From: Bombyx mori
Lineage: Eukaryota > Arthropoda > Insecta > Lepidoptera > Bombycidae
NCBI RefSeq assembly: GCF_030269925.1
Contig: NC_085110.1
Coordinates: forward strand, 2,108,001-2,172,000
Direction: 5' to 3'
Length of the DNA stretch: 64,000 nucleotides
Below the pieces are notes generated by a model. The model saw nothing but the letters and a program-made list of their open reading frames with translations. It had not been told where the DNA came from and did no database searches. Each line of letters begins with the position of its first letter. Within the stretch, counting starts at the first letter, position 1. Made by a program: the position numbers and the translations under genes. This document shows, one piece after another, positions 53,226-64,000 of the stretch.

Positions 53226-53547
53226 TGTCTTCAGCTCTAACGCTAGGAGCAGGCTTAGGGACCCCGGTAACCGTACTCGTCGAACTCGACAAAGAGTTCG
53301 ACGTGCAACCTAACTCATGCATCAGTTCGCTGAGTTTCTCGCTGGATCTTTTCCGCGGGTCGCGATTCCGATCCGGTGGTAGAATCCGCGAAGCAGCTGC
53401 TTTTGAGTCGTTAGTTATCCATTGGCCAACGCTCGACCAGCCGCTAGCAAATCCCACTCCTTCTGGCTGACCCTTTGCTCGCCCACCTGTCCTCGTGAAA
53501 CTGGAAAGGCCTCCGGGTCACCAGTAATACCTCATTCATAAAAAAAC
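53226..53547 (+). mobile_element. BMC1-like LINE, ORF2 tip plus 3' UTR
   Basis: From GTCTTCAGCTCTAACGCTAG through ACCGTACTCGTCGAACTCGA to CATTCATAAAAAAA. An extra six-base segment near 53236 shifts the ORF2 frame. Imperfect flanking similarity (CATTAGAT/CATTCTAG) may be the target duplication. Confidence 0.8.
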
Positions 53548-54338
53548 ATTCTAGGGCACAAAAAGCAAGAAATCTAAAATAGTTTGTTACATTTAATTTT
53601 CGGTTGTTATACTACCTACATTTTTGAAGTTAAGGTGCATATGATAAGAATGTAAAAACCGTGTTATCAAATTGCAACGCGTAATAGCTTCGCGGCAGGT
53701 ACATTGAAAACGTTAGTACAAATCCATGCGGGATCAGAGCACGCCCTATCCGCAGTAATTACACGAACTGGGAGAGCAGAGGAGGTAGGGAAATCAGTTA
53801 AGTATATGTGTAGTTAAAACCGCATATACGGTGTTATCAAGTGTTTATTATTTATATTTTATAATTTACCCACTGAAGTTATACTTATCTTACACCTGAG
53901 TCCAACTTATCGTGAAAACCCAAGTCAAATACACTGCCAGACCTAGTAGAAAGAAAGGATGTTATCTTGAATACTTTTAGTTCTTTCTGAGAGCAAAAAA
54001 ACGTATTATAAATAAATAAATATAATTGGTCTGTAGTTAGGACAATATTCAAATATAAACGAATCAAGTCAAACGCGACCATGAAACTGTAAGTGTCTTC
54101 GAAGTCTGAGCAATCCAGGTACAGAAAGACCACCACCTCGTATCTCGATCTCCAAGTAAATAAATACTTCACGAAAGTAAAGGGGCTTTTAACCGTCGAG
54201 CTTTTCTCAAAAACTCGATCACATTTCAAAAAGATAAAACACACAACTAGGAAAACAGTTTAAAATCTCACAAGAATGCCGCTATCTGCGTGGAGCACAC
54301 ATGAAATATATTCAATCTGCGCGACTGAGATAAGGCCG
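53548..54338. other. intergenic stretch, no gene
   Basis: A 119-codon minus-strand frame (53885-54244) has no recognised domain. Confidence 0.35.
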
Positions 54339-54382
54339 CCCCCGGCCACCCTCCGACACCCCCTGCCGCCCCCCAGCCACCC
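54339..54382 (-). other. predicted G-quadruplex motif
   Basis: Five runs of 3-6 C on the plus strand (54339-54343, 54349-54351, 54359-54363, 54369-54374, 54380-54382) are separated by 5-7 bases, so the minus strand meets the usual G3+N1-7 rule. Confidence 0.6.
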
Positions 54383-54840
54383 GGTACCCGTGCGGAATAT
54401 GATTTTTGATGGTCATTCTCTTTCCGTTTATTCCGGCCTTTGATTTGCGGGTAGTTTAATGTTTGAATGAACTCTGATACCGTGGAGTTGCATTGTTTTT
54501 GCAAGGTCTTGAATTATAAGCCAATTCTGAGATACGATTATGAACTCAAATATTTGCATCGCATGACAATCCGATATTTGTTTCTTAAAATATAATACAT
54601 TTGTGATCAGCATCTGCTAAATGAACTTTAACTTGTTGAACAATTTCTTGTCGTGAACAAGCCCAAGTTCCCCTGTCGTTGTCGCCTCAAAACAAAACCA
54701 GCCACAGTGCAATTTCCCCGCCGCATATCAAGGATCAAAATATACACATTTAGATCACGTATCTATGGTAGGTTACTAACGCAGATTCAAAATCAAACTC
54801 AACCAGTACCTCCTCTCCTCCTTCAGTCGATCGCTCATTG
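54383..54840. other. intergenic stretch, no gene
   Basis: No gene recognised. Confidence 0.3.
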
Positions 54841-55074
54841 CTAAGCATCGTGATGCGCCCGCCTGTGACTTTTTTTTGTAATTTGTATCCACTTATGTCG
54901 GTCAGTGGCACAGTGAAGTGCGTGGCTCTGTCTCGTGTCCAGATGCTCGGACACTTGGTCACTCCATCTTTTTCGGCTCCGACCTCTGGATCCTCTTCCA
55001 TCCACTTTACCCGTCAGTATGAGTCTCTCCAGGTTGTCAGAGGGTTTTCTTGCTATATGACCAGTACCTAACAT
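54841..55074 (-). pseudogene. RTE-type LINE ORF C-terminal remnant
   Basis: The minus strand encodes GHIARKPSDNLERLILTGKV, then DGRGSRGRSRKRWSDQVSEH and CATDRHKWIQI. GH..R.....LE..I..GK..G.R.RGR...RW.D fits the same C-terminal region as 39195-39450. No RT core. Confidence 0.65.
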
Positions 55075-55080
55075 ATATCA

Positions 55081-56400
55081 AATACCAGTAAAAATCCGAA
55101 TGTGTACAAACTCCAGTGACTACCGGCTTTCATATATTACATATATTTCGGAAATAAATAGCAACAGAATAAACGACTACAGTATTCCAACGGGCTCTTA
55201 AAAACCAATTACTTCATAAGAATCGATTAGGTCAAAATACTCGCTTAAGAGGAGGCCATTAATAGAACATCCGAACTTAGGTGAGATCATGGTTGACGCT
55301 AAAACAACATAAAATAAACAAATAAATATCGTATAAATTATTTCATTTGAACTAAAACTAATATTTATTTTATTATGTGTACAAAGACATAACATTAAAA
55401 CTGAATAAACATATTTGAATAAACAATTCACTTAACACATTTATAAATTAATTAATTACTATGTTAATTAAAAAAACAAAAATGTAATTTAATTTAGATA
55501 AAAAATGGATAAGATAATCTATTTATCTTCAATCTTCCGTGACTTGAAAAGCTATAAGATATCGATTAACATAAAAATAAGATTAAACAATTAAGTCTTT
55601 TTTTTCCAATTACAGCAGGTACATTGTACATTCTATCTAAAAAGTTTTTAGAGCATTTTCATCTTAAAAAGAATCGATTAAATATTGTCGACGTAATGTA
55701 GCATCACTAGATCGCGATAGTAAAATTATTATTATTCGTACTATCAGGGCTCGGCGAGCGATGTTATCGCTGCTATCGCACCGCGCCAAGCGACAATCCA
55801 CCCCCTTTTGTGACGATAGAGCTGGGAAAATGTCGACAAAACACAAGCCATATTATAAGTTAAAATTTTAAGAATGTACAGACAATTTTCAGATATAATA
55901 CAAAAAATATTTTCTTCCTTATCCACCATAAAAGGATTGCTAACTATAAGTTTGGAAACTATAAGTTTTAGATTATTTTATATTATTACTTATAACAAAT
56001 TCACTATTATAATTTCAGGTGTTACAGGTGTTACAGTTTACTCGCGGTCACGAGTTCGAGTAATAATTATGTATCGTAATTCGATTTTTAATAGTCGTTA
56101 AACTGAAAAAATCGATATGGAAGTTTCACATCACTGCGGGTGTAACCTGACTTACACCGGATAAGAATAAATACAGTGGCACTCCCGACGGAATGTGCTA
56201 ATATATCCTTATCGCCGTCCGCCGTCCGCACAAACAGACGAATACGGCGAACCTCCAGCTTCACGGCTTGAGGATTTATTTAACATTTTAAAAATACTAC
56301 ATATACTCAAACAAAACTAGCGGCATTGTTTATGAATAGATCATCTGTACATTTATAGTCATCATCTTAAATCATAATACATTTATAATAGTCAAAATCT
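55081..56400. other. long AT-rich intergenic stretch
   Basis: No gene recognised. A GC-richer part at 56130-56270 (GCCGTCCGCCGTCCGCACAA) is unassigned. Confidence 0.4.
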
Positions 56401-56605
56401 AGAAGGACCATAACATTACCCAGAAAACAAAGATGAAACTGGTGCTCGCTCTGGTCTTTTCCATTTTTCTGTACGGAGCGGAGACCTGGACCCTTAAAGC
56501 GGCTGATCGCAAAAACGTGGGTGCTTTTGAGATGTGGTGCTGGAGAAGAATGCTCCCGATACCTTGGACAGCGAAGAGAAGCAATCTGTCTATCTTAGAC
56601 CAACA
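56401..56605 (+). pseudogene. RTE-type LINE remnant, cut by Bm1
   Basis: Encodes MKLVLALVFSIFLYGAETWT, then LKAADRKNVGAFEMWCWRRM and LPIPWTAKRSNLSILDQ. YG.E.W.........AFE...WRRML.I.W...N..IL is the segment just after the RT core in RTE-like proteins. The Bm1 SINE at 56606 interrupts it, and nothing of it resumes after 57041. Confidence 0.7.
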
Positions 56606-57041
56606 TTTTTTTTGTTGTTGCTTAGATGGGTTGACGAGCTCACAGCTCACCTGATGTTAAGTGGTTACTGAAGCCCATAGACATCTACAACGTAAATGCG
56701 CCACCCACCTTGAGATATAAGTTCTAAGGTCTCAGTATAGTTACAACGGCTGCCCCACCCTTCAAGCCGAAACGCATTACTGCATCACGGCAGAAATAGG
56801 CAAGGCGGTGGTACCTACCCATCCGGACTCACAAGAGGTGCTACCACCAGTAATCACGCAAATTATAATTTTTGCGAGTTTGATTTTTATTACATGATGT
56901 TATTCCTTCACCGTGGAAGTCGATCGTGGACATTTGCTAAATACGTAGTTCATTAGAAAAATTGGTACCCGCCTGCGGGATACGAACACCGGTGCTAGAT
57001 ACGAATGCACCGGACGTCTTATCCTTTAGGCGACGATGACT
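56606..57041 (-). mobile_element. Bm1 SINE, full length
   Basis: Poly(T)-GTTGTTGCTTAGATGGG to the head GTCATCGTCGCCTAAAGGAT on minus. The B box reads GTGTTCGTATCCC, one change from the best copies. Confidence 0.9.
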
Positions 57042-57204
57042 CTCAAATATATATTTAGATACTCCTCGAAGGGGTAGGACATGTCTCCACATTATTTTTC
57101 ATTATAATGTGACCTAGGTACTGTTTATGACGTTAGGCAGTCTTTAAAGGCTCTATTTATTCATTCTGTTGTGTAAAATACTGACCGTCGTCTTACCTCT
57201 ATAC

Positions 57205-57837
57205 CAGGGTTGGCCAACCTAATTAGAACTAAGATTCTTTTTTTTTTAATGGCTTAGATTGGTGGATGAGCTCACAGCCCACCTGGCGTTAAGTGGTTAC
57301 TGGAGCCCATAGACATCTACAATGTAAATGCGCCACCTATCTTGAGATACAAGTTCTAAGGTCTCAGTATAGTCACAACGGCTGCCCCGCCCTTCAAACC
57401 GAAACGCATTACTGCTTCACGGCAGAAATAGGCAGGGTGGTGGTACCCACCCGCGCGGACTCACAAGAGGTCCTACCACCAGTAAGATCTACTGTGTACT
57501 GACGTACCACTCTACAATCTACTAATGACATTTCTTGAAATTTAGTGAAACAATGTAGTTCAGTATACAAATAAGTAGTATATTTTCTTTTATTGAAAAG
57601 ATTAACATAAAGCTAAAATTATAAACTAAAAGAGAACTATTCTGTGGAAGATAGGATTAATAATGTGACGTAACGGTCGTTAATAAATGATACAAGATGA
57701 AGATGATGCGTGCAGCAATTGGTGATTAGGTTGCGTAGTCTGTTCTATGTATTTATATATTTTTGTCTTGCCACGATCGGCTGAACTAATAGCCACGATC
57801 GACCGGTCAATCGCGATCTACCAGTTGGCCACCCCTG
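57205..57837. mobile_element. hAT-like non-autonomous element with TSD
   Basis: The left end CAGGGTTGGCCAAC (57205) and the inverted right end CAGGGGTGGCCAAC (57837) match with one change. Flanks CTCTATAC (57197-57204) and CTCTCTAC (57838-57845) are an 8-bp target duplication with one change, as expected of hAT elements. No transposase frame. A Bm1 copy sits inside, leaving about 385 bases of its own sequence. Confidence 0.75.
57236..57483 (-). mobile_element. Bm1 SINE, headless class, nested in hAT
   Basis: Poly(T)-AATGGCTTAGATTGGTG to GGTCCTACCACCAGT. AAGATTCT before and AAGATCT after may be its duplication. Confidence 0.85.
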
Positions 57838-57934
57838 CTCTCTACCATACCATGATAATATGTTGGTAGAACAATTTATCTAATGTCCACAATTTTAGAT
57901 ATGAGTAAGAATTCAAGCCAGAGCCATATCGCAG

Positions 57935-58055
57935 GGTTTTTTGCCGTTGTAGGAAGACGATCATATGGCCCACCTGATGGTGAGTGGTTACCGTCGCCCA
58001 CGGACTTCAGCAACGCCAGAGGCCGGGCAAAGCGCTGCCTAAAATAAATAAATGA
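57935..58055 (-). mobile_element. CR1-like LINE 3' end
   Basis: TTTTTTGCCGTTGTAGGAAG, GGCCCACCTGATGGTGAGTG and CGGACTTCAGCAACGCCAG; only the last ~120 bases. Confidence 0.65.
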
Positions 58056-58711
58056 GCGTGGTTCCAAACAGCAGGACTGAATTCTACTCCGGTGATCAGT
58101 AGACTACACTACATACACTACTACAGTGATCAGTACAGTGTCACAAGACAATATTTATTAGTAGAGGTGGCTCCAACTTCATAGTAATCTTATACAAGAC
58201 CTTGAGCAAGGATAGTGGGTAAAGTTTGCTCCAACAAAACTGATTCTTTTGTCACTCTTCAGTATTACGGACGCATATGTCTCTCACTTATAAGATAGAC
58301 AATAGCTTTGATGAGCCTTTAAAAATAATGAACCGGTACAGAAAATAAATTAATTACAATATAAAAAAAGGTTTGCTTATGCGCATGTTCTTTTAAATTT
58401 AACGATACTTCCTTGTGATAACACGTCCTTGACCTTCGCGGATAGAGTTTTCTGCTTCCTCTAAGATAATAAGGCATTTTAGTACCTTTTTTTTTCAAAT
58501 TACAGCCGTGACTTAGCGTTACGCTTTTTCAATTTAAAGAGAAACTATTTCAAGATGTATAATATTTTACAAATTTAAATTAAGCGCCTTTTATGATTAT
58601 GTAAAAAGTAATACAAATAATGCAGTACACTATTGTAATTGGCCACGTGATAATTAAATAAATTTAACACACGTAAACATAAGCCTGAAACGCGATATTT
58701 TTAATTATTTT
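58056..58711. other. intergenic stretch, no gene
   Basis: No gene recognised. Confidence 0.35.
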
Positions 58712-59018
58712 TTCCTACCTATTTATTAACCTCGAAGGGTTATTAGATTCTCCGGCTGAGTAGGTGAGCTCACGGGCCTCTAACCTAAGATCGTTGCTAA
58801 CACTAGTCCTAGCAAGAGCAATGCTTCGCAGAATCTACCACCGGATCGGAAACGCGACCCACTGAGAAGATCCGGCGAGAAACTCAGTGGGCTGTGTCTT
58901 TGGGTTAATTTACTCGTGGAGCCCTTCGTCGCAAGCGACGGATTCGACGAGAACGGTGACCAGTGCTTGAGGTACCAAAAAGCACTGTTAGTGGATCGGC
59001 AGGATCCGAAATGACGTG
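58712..59018 (-). mobile_element. jockey-like LINE 3' end with ORF2 tip
   Basis: Antisense order: TTCCTACCTATTTATTAACC, CTAGCAAGAGCAATGCTTCG, AAGATCCGGCGAGAAACTCA, AACGGTGACCAGTGCTTGAG and GGATCGGCAGGATCCG. Confidence 0.77.
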
Positions 59019-59325
59019 TACGCGATATTACGACTATTGTAACCTAATTGCTATCCGGCCATTTGTTTTATGAGACTATAAAAAAAAATTGTTTAAGATT
59101 TTAGCGCGCTCAAATGCCGGTCTATTTAAGGGCCAAACATTTTACAGTTATCAGCGCAGAGCAGGCGTGTTTCTTGCATGATAATTATCTTTTAATTAAC
59201 ACACACAAACAATGTAGCGTTAAGAATGTAAACGTTCCGTGTCTACCCCCGTCCGCTACCCGTGTCAATTCTGAATGTAATTAATTTGACATTTTACATT
59301 TTAAAAAAAATCGAAATTCTCTAAC
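59019..59325. other. intergenic stretch
   Basis: No gene recognised. Confidence 0.3.
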
Positions 59326-59750
59326 TCTATACTAATATTATAAAGCTGAAGAATTTGTTTGTTTGAACGCGCTAATCTCAGGAACTACTAGTCCGTTTTG
59401 AAAAATTCTTTCATTTATGAGGAAGGCTATAAGCTATATAACATCACGCTAAGACCAATACAAGCGGAGCACCAATAAATAATGCTTCAAAATTGGGTTT
59501 TTTTTCTTTCGAGAGGTTCCGCTGCGTACGCTGTAGAAACGGCTAAAGTTTCGCTAAAATAATGTATAACAGAATTGTTTTTTAAACGATCTAAAAAAGT
59601 CCGCAACATGTTGTTGCGGACTATGTCTATATGTTAAGGTTGGCTCACTATAACGTTTTTTATTCTAACCAAATTTGTTCTAAAATAAAGCATTATTTGT
59701 GATAATTCACAATTCAATTCCACGCAGACGAAATCGCGGGCAAAAGCTAG
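59326..59750 (+). mobile_element. Helitron-like element, ~425 bp
   Basis: Starts TCTATACTAATATTATAAAG and ends AAATCGCGGGCAAAAGCTAG|T. The 5' end resembles that of the 450-bp family, but the 3' end is different. The base before TC is C rather than A. Confidence 0.6.
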
Positions 59751-59850
59751 TCGTAGAATAATCAGCTGCTGATTAAGTAGTCTTTTTATTTTTTAGGTAC
59801 GTGAATGAACTCACTGCTTACCTAGTTCTAATTGCCGGCAGCTATAAACA

Positions 59851-60098
59851 TCATAACGATATTAATACGTGAAGCAGAAACTTTGCACCCCTTTTTACGA
59901 AAATTGCGTGAACGGAGGAGTATGAATATAACTACTGAACCATGCATCCGATTGACTTGAAGCTTGGTATCCATGTAGAAAATAAATGTACTTAATGGAT
60001 AGGCTAATATTTATATGAGTATTGGACTCCCTAATAATAATGACAATAAATAATAATGTTAATTTTAAATGCGTAGCGAAGCGGGCGAGTACGGCTAG
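59851..60098 (+). mobile_element. Helitron-like element, chimeric ends
   Basis: 5' end A|TCATAACGATATTAATACG with GTGAAGCAGAAACTTTGCAC matches the 5' end of the 420-bp family; 3' end GCGAAGCGGGCGAGTACGG-CTAG|T is unlike it. Confidence 0.6.
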
Positions 60099-60264
60099 TA
60101 TTTCTTAAAATTACTCATTGTATTTTTACTTTTCTAATTTCAAGATGTTGTCAACTATTACACTGTCGATTGCACCTATAATTGAGGTGACATCTGTCAT
60201 GTACTTATTGTCAATTCGTCAATGTTTTGTACTGATGATCACTTTGCTGGTGCAACTAAATAAA

Positions 60265-60686
60265 CTAGAGGTCCCGCAGTAGTTGAAATTCGACTATAAT
60301 TAATTGGAATTGTAAGTTTGTACACATACTATAATCACAAATTTCGCCAAGGCTACACTATAAAAAAATATTAATAAAGACAAACAATATTTGATCTATT
60401 CTCAATTTGACCAAAGACGTCACGAACAAAAGTTTGACAATAAATAGTATGCATGCGTGTGTGCGTCAAATACATGGTATGTAGTGTGGGTAATGTTTTC
60501 TTTATTGATTTAATGTATCTTTTATGCATTATTTAAAAAAAATATTAGCATTGTGCATTTCTTCTCTATATTCGCTATAAGTGTGGAAAATTTCATACTC
60601 CTCCGTCAGCGCAATTTTCGTAAAAAGGGATACAAAGTTTTTGCTTCACATATTAAATATATAATATAAATAAATATAAAAATTGA
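60265..60686 (-). mobile_element. non-autonomous Helitron, ~420-bp family
   Basis: A|CTAGAGGTCCCGCAG at the low end. The palindrome has one change (TAGTTGAAATTCGACTA). The 5' end is less certain because of AT-rich expansion. Confidence 0.65.
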
Positions 60687-60981
60687 TGCAGTTCCTTTAA
60701 TAATCTTAAGTAGACGGAGGATGCTTAATGAGGAGACGGCTCGAAAAGAATTATCGAAATACCCGCTATGAACGCGGATTGGCGTACTCATTTTCATTGG
60801 AAGCCATATGGCAGCGTGGACTGAACTAAGAGTATTAATTAGGCGGACGAGCTGACATCTCGTTTGGGGCTGATCGTTTACCGCACGGACCTTAAGAGAT
60901 AATAATTCTCGTTTGCATTGAAATAACAATTATCGTATCCCTTCAAAACGGAATGTATTTGATAAATTTCGATAAAAATAA
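60687..60981. other. intergenic stretch
   Basis: No gene recognised; a weak Bm1-like trace (GGCGGACGAGCTGACATCTC) near 60842. Confidence 0.3.
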
Positions 60982-60988
60982 TACACTC

Positions 60989-61278
60989 TTTTTTATGATT
61001 GAGGGCTTACTGGTGGCTCGGACGCCTTTGCAGTTTCACAAGGACAGTTTGGCGAGCAAGGGCTCAGCCAGAAGGGGCGGGATTTGCTAACAGCTACCCG
61101 AGCGCTTCCAAGGGAGACCTAACAACTCAAAAGAAGCTGCTTCGCGAATAAATCTACTACCGGATCGGAATCGCGAACCGCTGAGAAGATCCGACGAAAA
61201 AGTCAACGGGCTGATGCATAAGTTAGGTTGCACGTCGAACTCTTTACCGAGTTCGACGAGTACGGTTACCGGGGATAT
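60989..61278 (-). mobile_element. BMC1-like LINE, ORF2 tip plus 3' UTR, with TSD
   Basis: TACACTC at 60982-60988 and 61279-61285 is a 7-bp duplication. Between them lie poly(T)-ATGATTGAGGGCTTACTGG and the antisense of the ORF2 end (GAGTTCGACGAGTACGGTTA). Confidence 0.85.
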
Positions 61279-61285
61279 TACACTC

Positions 61286-62086
61286 ATAATTACACCCCCA
61301 ATAATAAAAAACTTTACTCAACACTACCCATACCTATGGGGAATGGTGACATCCACAATGAAGTCACATGTTCACTTGTCAATTAAAACTTTCAAAAACA
61401 ACGGTACTAATAAATGAAGTGAAGAAATTCCCCAAAATATCGTGAACCGAAGAAAAGTATTTAATTACACAAAACGTTGTGGGTAATTTGGCGAATTACA
61501 AGGTAATTCCCGACAGAGGGCGCCTCAGTGATAGAGCCTCGCAATATCCGGTGCGCAACAGGCTGGCTTCATAGAAAAACACTAAAATCAACTTTAACTT
61601 AAACGCATAAGAACGATTCTTCCTTGATATGTTTCGATTCAGTAAAGGGTGCTGGTTGTGTTCACTTTAATAAACAAATTTCGTTCTTATTGACTCGGGC
61701 CGGAGATCCAGAATAGTATGAGTATTTTATTTGGTAAATTTCGGGTCTGCCACTTTATGTTCAACTGGATTTGGGACTTTCAATCTTATCTACCAGACAT
61801 AAAGTTGGTAATGTTATGTGTAAAGGGTAAACAAGTATGTGTTTATTGATTCCAATTTAAAGTTGTCTTGAGTTCATTGATTTTGGAATCCGATAAGAAA
61901 AAAATTAGCGCACAAATACACATATTATGTACCTGCGTAATATTCGTAATTCAAAGTACAATGACACCATTTAACAAAAAGGTTAAAGGTAAGCTTTTTC
62001 AAACATTTGACGAAGAGAAGAAGCAACTGAAACTACGATTTTAAATAATTAAAAACATTTAGAGCTCATTTGAAATTTTATTTTTT
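61286..62086. other. intergenic stretch, no gene
   Basis: No gene recognised. Confidence 0.35.
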
Positions 62087-62212
62087 TCCTGCTTATTACT
62101 AGTTACCTCGATGGGCTATGATAACTTCACCGAATGTGTGGACGAGCTCATAAGGCTCAGTCTGGAGAGTTTGCTAACACTAGCCCTAGCAAGAGCAGTG
62201 CTTCGCTGAGGA
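62087..62212 (-). mobile_element. jockey-like LINE 3' end fragment
   Basis: TTTTTCCTGCTTATTACTAG, CCTAGCAAGAGCAGTGCTTC in antisense order; diverged. Confidence 0.65.
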
Positions 62213-62252
62213 AATTGTAGTTTATCAGCACTACTAGCAAAAATATTATCGA

Positions 62253-62707
62253 CTAGCGGCCCGCTCCGGTTCCGCTCGGGTCTTTAACAAAAATTTCAAC
62301 GATATTTAATTTTGTCGTTGTGTTTTTTTTTTTTAAATAAAAGAACACTTATTGCGGCTTAACTACAATAGTTAGACATATGCTGTCCTGACACTTTTTG
62401 TAATTAATAATGTGTTTTAAAAAGTCGTAGTACATTATTTTATTCTATCATCAATAGTTTTCGCAGTGCACGCGATGTAAAAATATTTTTGGTAATATTT
62501 TACACCTTCGGTTACATTATTAGAGTTTTAGTAAGGATCCCTAATTTTTAAAAAAAAGATTGTAGCCTATATCACTCGGGTATAGTGTAGCTTCAAAACA
62601 GTGAAATAATTTTTCAAATCGGTTCAGTAGTTTCGGAGCCTATTCAATACAAACAAACAAATCTTTCCTCTTTATAATATTATTATATTATATTATTATA
62701 GTATAGA
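62253..62707 (-). mobile_element. non-autonomous Helitron, ~450-bp family
   Basis: A|CTAGCGGCCCGCTCCGG at the low end and GTATAGA|T at the high end. Close to the copy at 4427-4873 throughout (CATATGCTGTC..GACACTTTTTG). Confidence 0.65.
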
Positions 62708-63125
62708 TTATCTTTGTAGGCTTGGTATATTAAAGACTGCTTAAGCCGTTCGGTCTTGCTATTAATTAATGTAATTGTTAAAACGGGAATGCAATTGTTT
62801 ACATTTCCGGGCAGCGATGTAAATCGAACACAAAAATCCGAACTATTTAAAAACCTAAATTCGCAACCGCATGAATAACATCGCCACTTTATAAACAGCC
62901 CTACACGACATCATTCTCACTTTTGGCCGTTATCTCCGCATTGCAAGAGGGGGTGGAGCACCCCGGCCGGCGCCACCCTTCCTTGATTGTCACAATCCGA
63001 TAGGAGATACGAAATTTTGATGTATGTGGTACGTACGTTAGCTCGGTTGATTATGTTTCTGAATTTATTTTGAGCAAATTTAGTTGAGGAACCGTGTTTA
63101 AAGATACAAAGTTCTAAGAGTATTT
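62708..63125. other. intergenic stretch, no gene
   Basis: A GC-rich patch GGAGCACCCCGGCCGGCGCC lies near 62955. No gene recognised. Confidence 0.35.
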
Positions 63126-63355
63126 ACTGGTGGTAGGACCTCTTGTGAGTCCGCACGGGTAGGTACCACCACCCTACCTATTTCTGCCGTGAAGCAGTAA
63201 TGCTTTTCAGCTTGAAGAGGCAGTCGTTGTAACTATACTGAGACATTAGAACTTATATCTCAAAGTGGGTGACGCATTTACGTTGTAGATGTCTATGGGC
63301 TCCAATAACCACTTAGGTGGGCTGCGAGATAGTCCACCCATAAAAGCAATAAAAA
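63126..63355 (+). mobile_element. Bm1 SINE, headless class
   Basis: TTACTGGTGGTAGGACCTCT to AAAAGCAATAAAAAAATTAA, with small deletions near the tail (ACTTAGGTGGGCTGC). Confidence 0.85.
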
Positions 63356-63759
63356 AATTAAAAAAAGGTATGCTGTAGTAGGGCTAGACCGTAGGTGGTT
63401 CGTACTTCATAGGTTAATTCTTCTTCAAATAAAACGAGCTTTAAGATTTTTAGCACTGCTTAGCTTCCATGAGCGGCGCTAACCACTCACCTACAAGGGC
63501 CATAGAAAAAGGTCACTTACATTATTATTATTATCACTTACGATTTATTCACTTCACTATTTATTTTCATAAATTGATCATATAGGTACCTACATGGTAA
63601 ATAAGTATCAAAGTCATCTGGGTAAACTATTTTTACTGTAAGCCTTTGAGTTTGTGTTAAAGTAATTGAGATTAATTTATTATAAGCAAGAGTCAATTTA
63701 CATATGTTGTTCAAGGTATATTTTTTCAGGCGTGGCTTCTTGGCGTTTTGTCATAACCA
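63356..63759. other. intergenic stretch, no gene
   Basis: No gene recognised. Confidence 0.3.
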
Positions 63760-64000
63760 CTGGTCCGTCTGTAGTCGAAATCGACTATTATCAATTGAAA
63801 TTATAAGCTTGAACATTATTAAGGTTCTATAGTCACAGGTTCCGCCTAGACTACACTTTAGACAAATAATATTAAAGATAAACGATAATAATCTATTCTC
63901 AGTTTGACCACAGACTTTAACAAAAAATATACATGCGGGTGTGTGTCAATTACATGGTAGAGTGTGTAATGTTGTCTTTATTAATTTAATGAGTTTTATT
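63760..64000 (-). mobile_element. Helitron, ~420-bp family, runs off the window
   Basis: The 3' end is diverged (CTGG instead of CTAG; TAGTCGAAATCGACTA in the palindrome). The interior is closest to the partial copy at 20171. The 5' end lies beyond 64000. Confidence 0.55.

Noticed and set aside
53885..54244. 119-codon minus-strand frame
   Set aside because: AT-rich composition, no recognised domain, no splice or promoter context.

Overview
The window looks like non-genic DNA from a lepidopteran insect, most likely the silkworm Bombyx mori. The call rests on about 21 copies of a tRNA-derived SINE that I recognise as Bm1 (A/B-box head, and a tail ending GTCCACCCATCTAAGCAATAAA), on a 5.1-kb non-LTR retrotransposon resembling BMC1/L1Bm, and on several lepidopteran-type Helitron families. 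The unique DNA between them is AT-rich. I found no complete host protein-coding gene. Host candidates are one exon-like segment on the minus strand (9336-9444, with a consensus splice donor), a 52-codon small ORF (26140-26298) and a few GC-rich or structured islands. Family names are from memory and were not searched.

Layout. 1-9 kb holds Bm1 copies, fragments of a jockey-like LINE, two Helitrons and a TSD-flanked CR1-like LINE end. 9.3-10.1 kb has the exon-like segment and a 171-bp MITE with long inverted repeats. 14.3-15.6 kb is a complete Tc1/mariner-type element with TA target duplication, 24-bp terminal repeats and a DD41D transposase broken by a frameshift near its N-terminus. 17-38 kb is a mosaic of Bm1, Helitrons and truncated LINE 3' ends, including nested insertions. 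At 38.3-39.0 kb an 18-bp minisatellite is split by a LINE fragment. 39.8-45.0 kb is the main object: a full-length jockey-clade LINE with two open reading frames, a poly(A) tail, a target-site duplication and two 75-bp tandem units in its 5' UTR. 45-64 kb returns to mosaic DNA, with a GC-rich hairpin island (47.3-47.4 kb), a quadruplex-type G-run cluster (54.3 kb), a hAT-like element hosting a Bm1 copy (57.2-57.8 kb) and several Helitrons.

How the parts relate. The intact LINE encodes a zinc-knuckle RNA-binding protein (ORF1) and an endonuclease/reverse transcriptase (ORF2), the standard machinery of target-primed reverse transcription. Bm1 and the truncated LINE ends show signatures of the same process (3' A tails, 7-9 bp duplications), so such machinery probably made them, although which LINE mobilises Bm1 cannot be read from this sequence. 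Helitrons and DNA transposons add a layer moved by other enzymes. No operon, CRISPR array, rRNA gene or convincing functional tRNA gene is present, and I did not find a clearly new multi-gene system.
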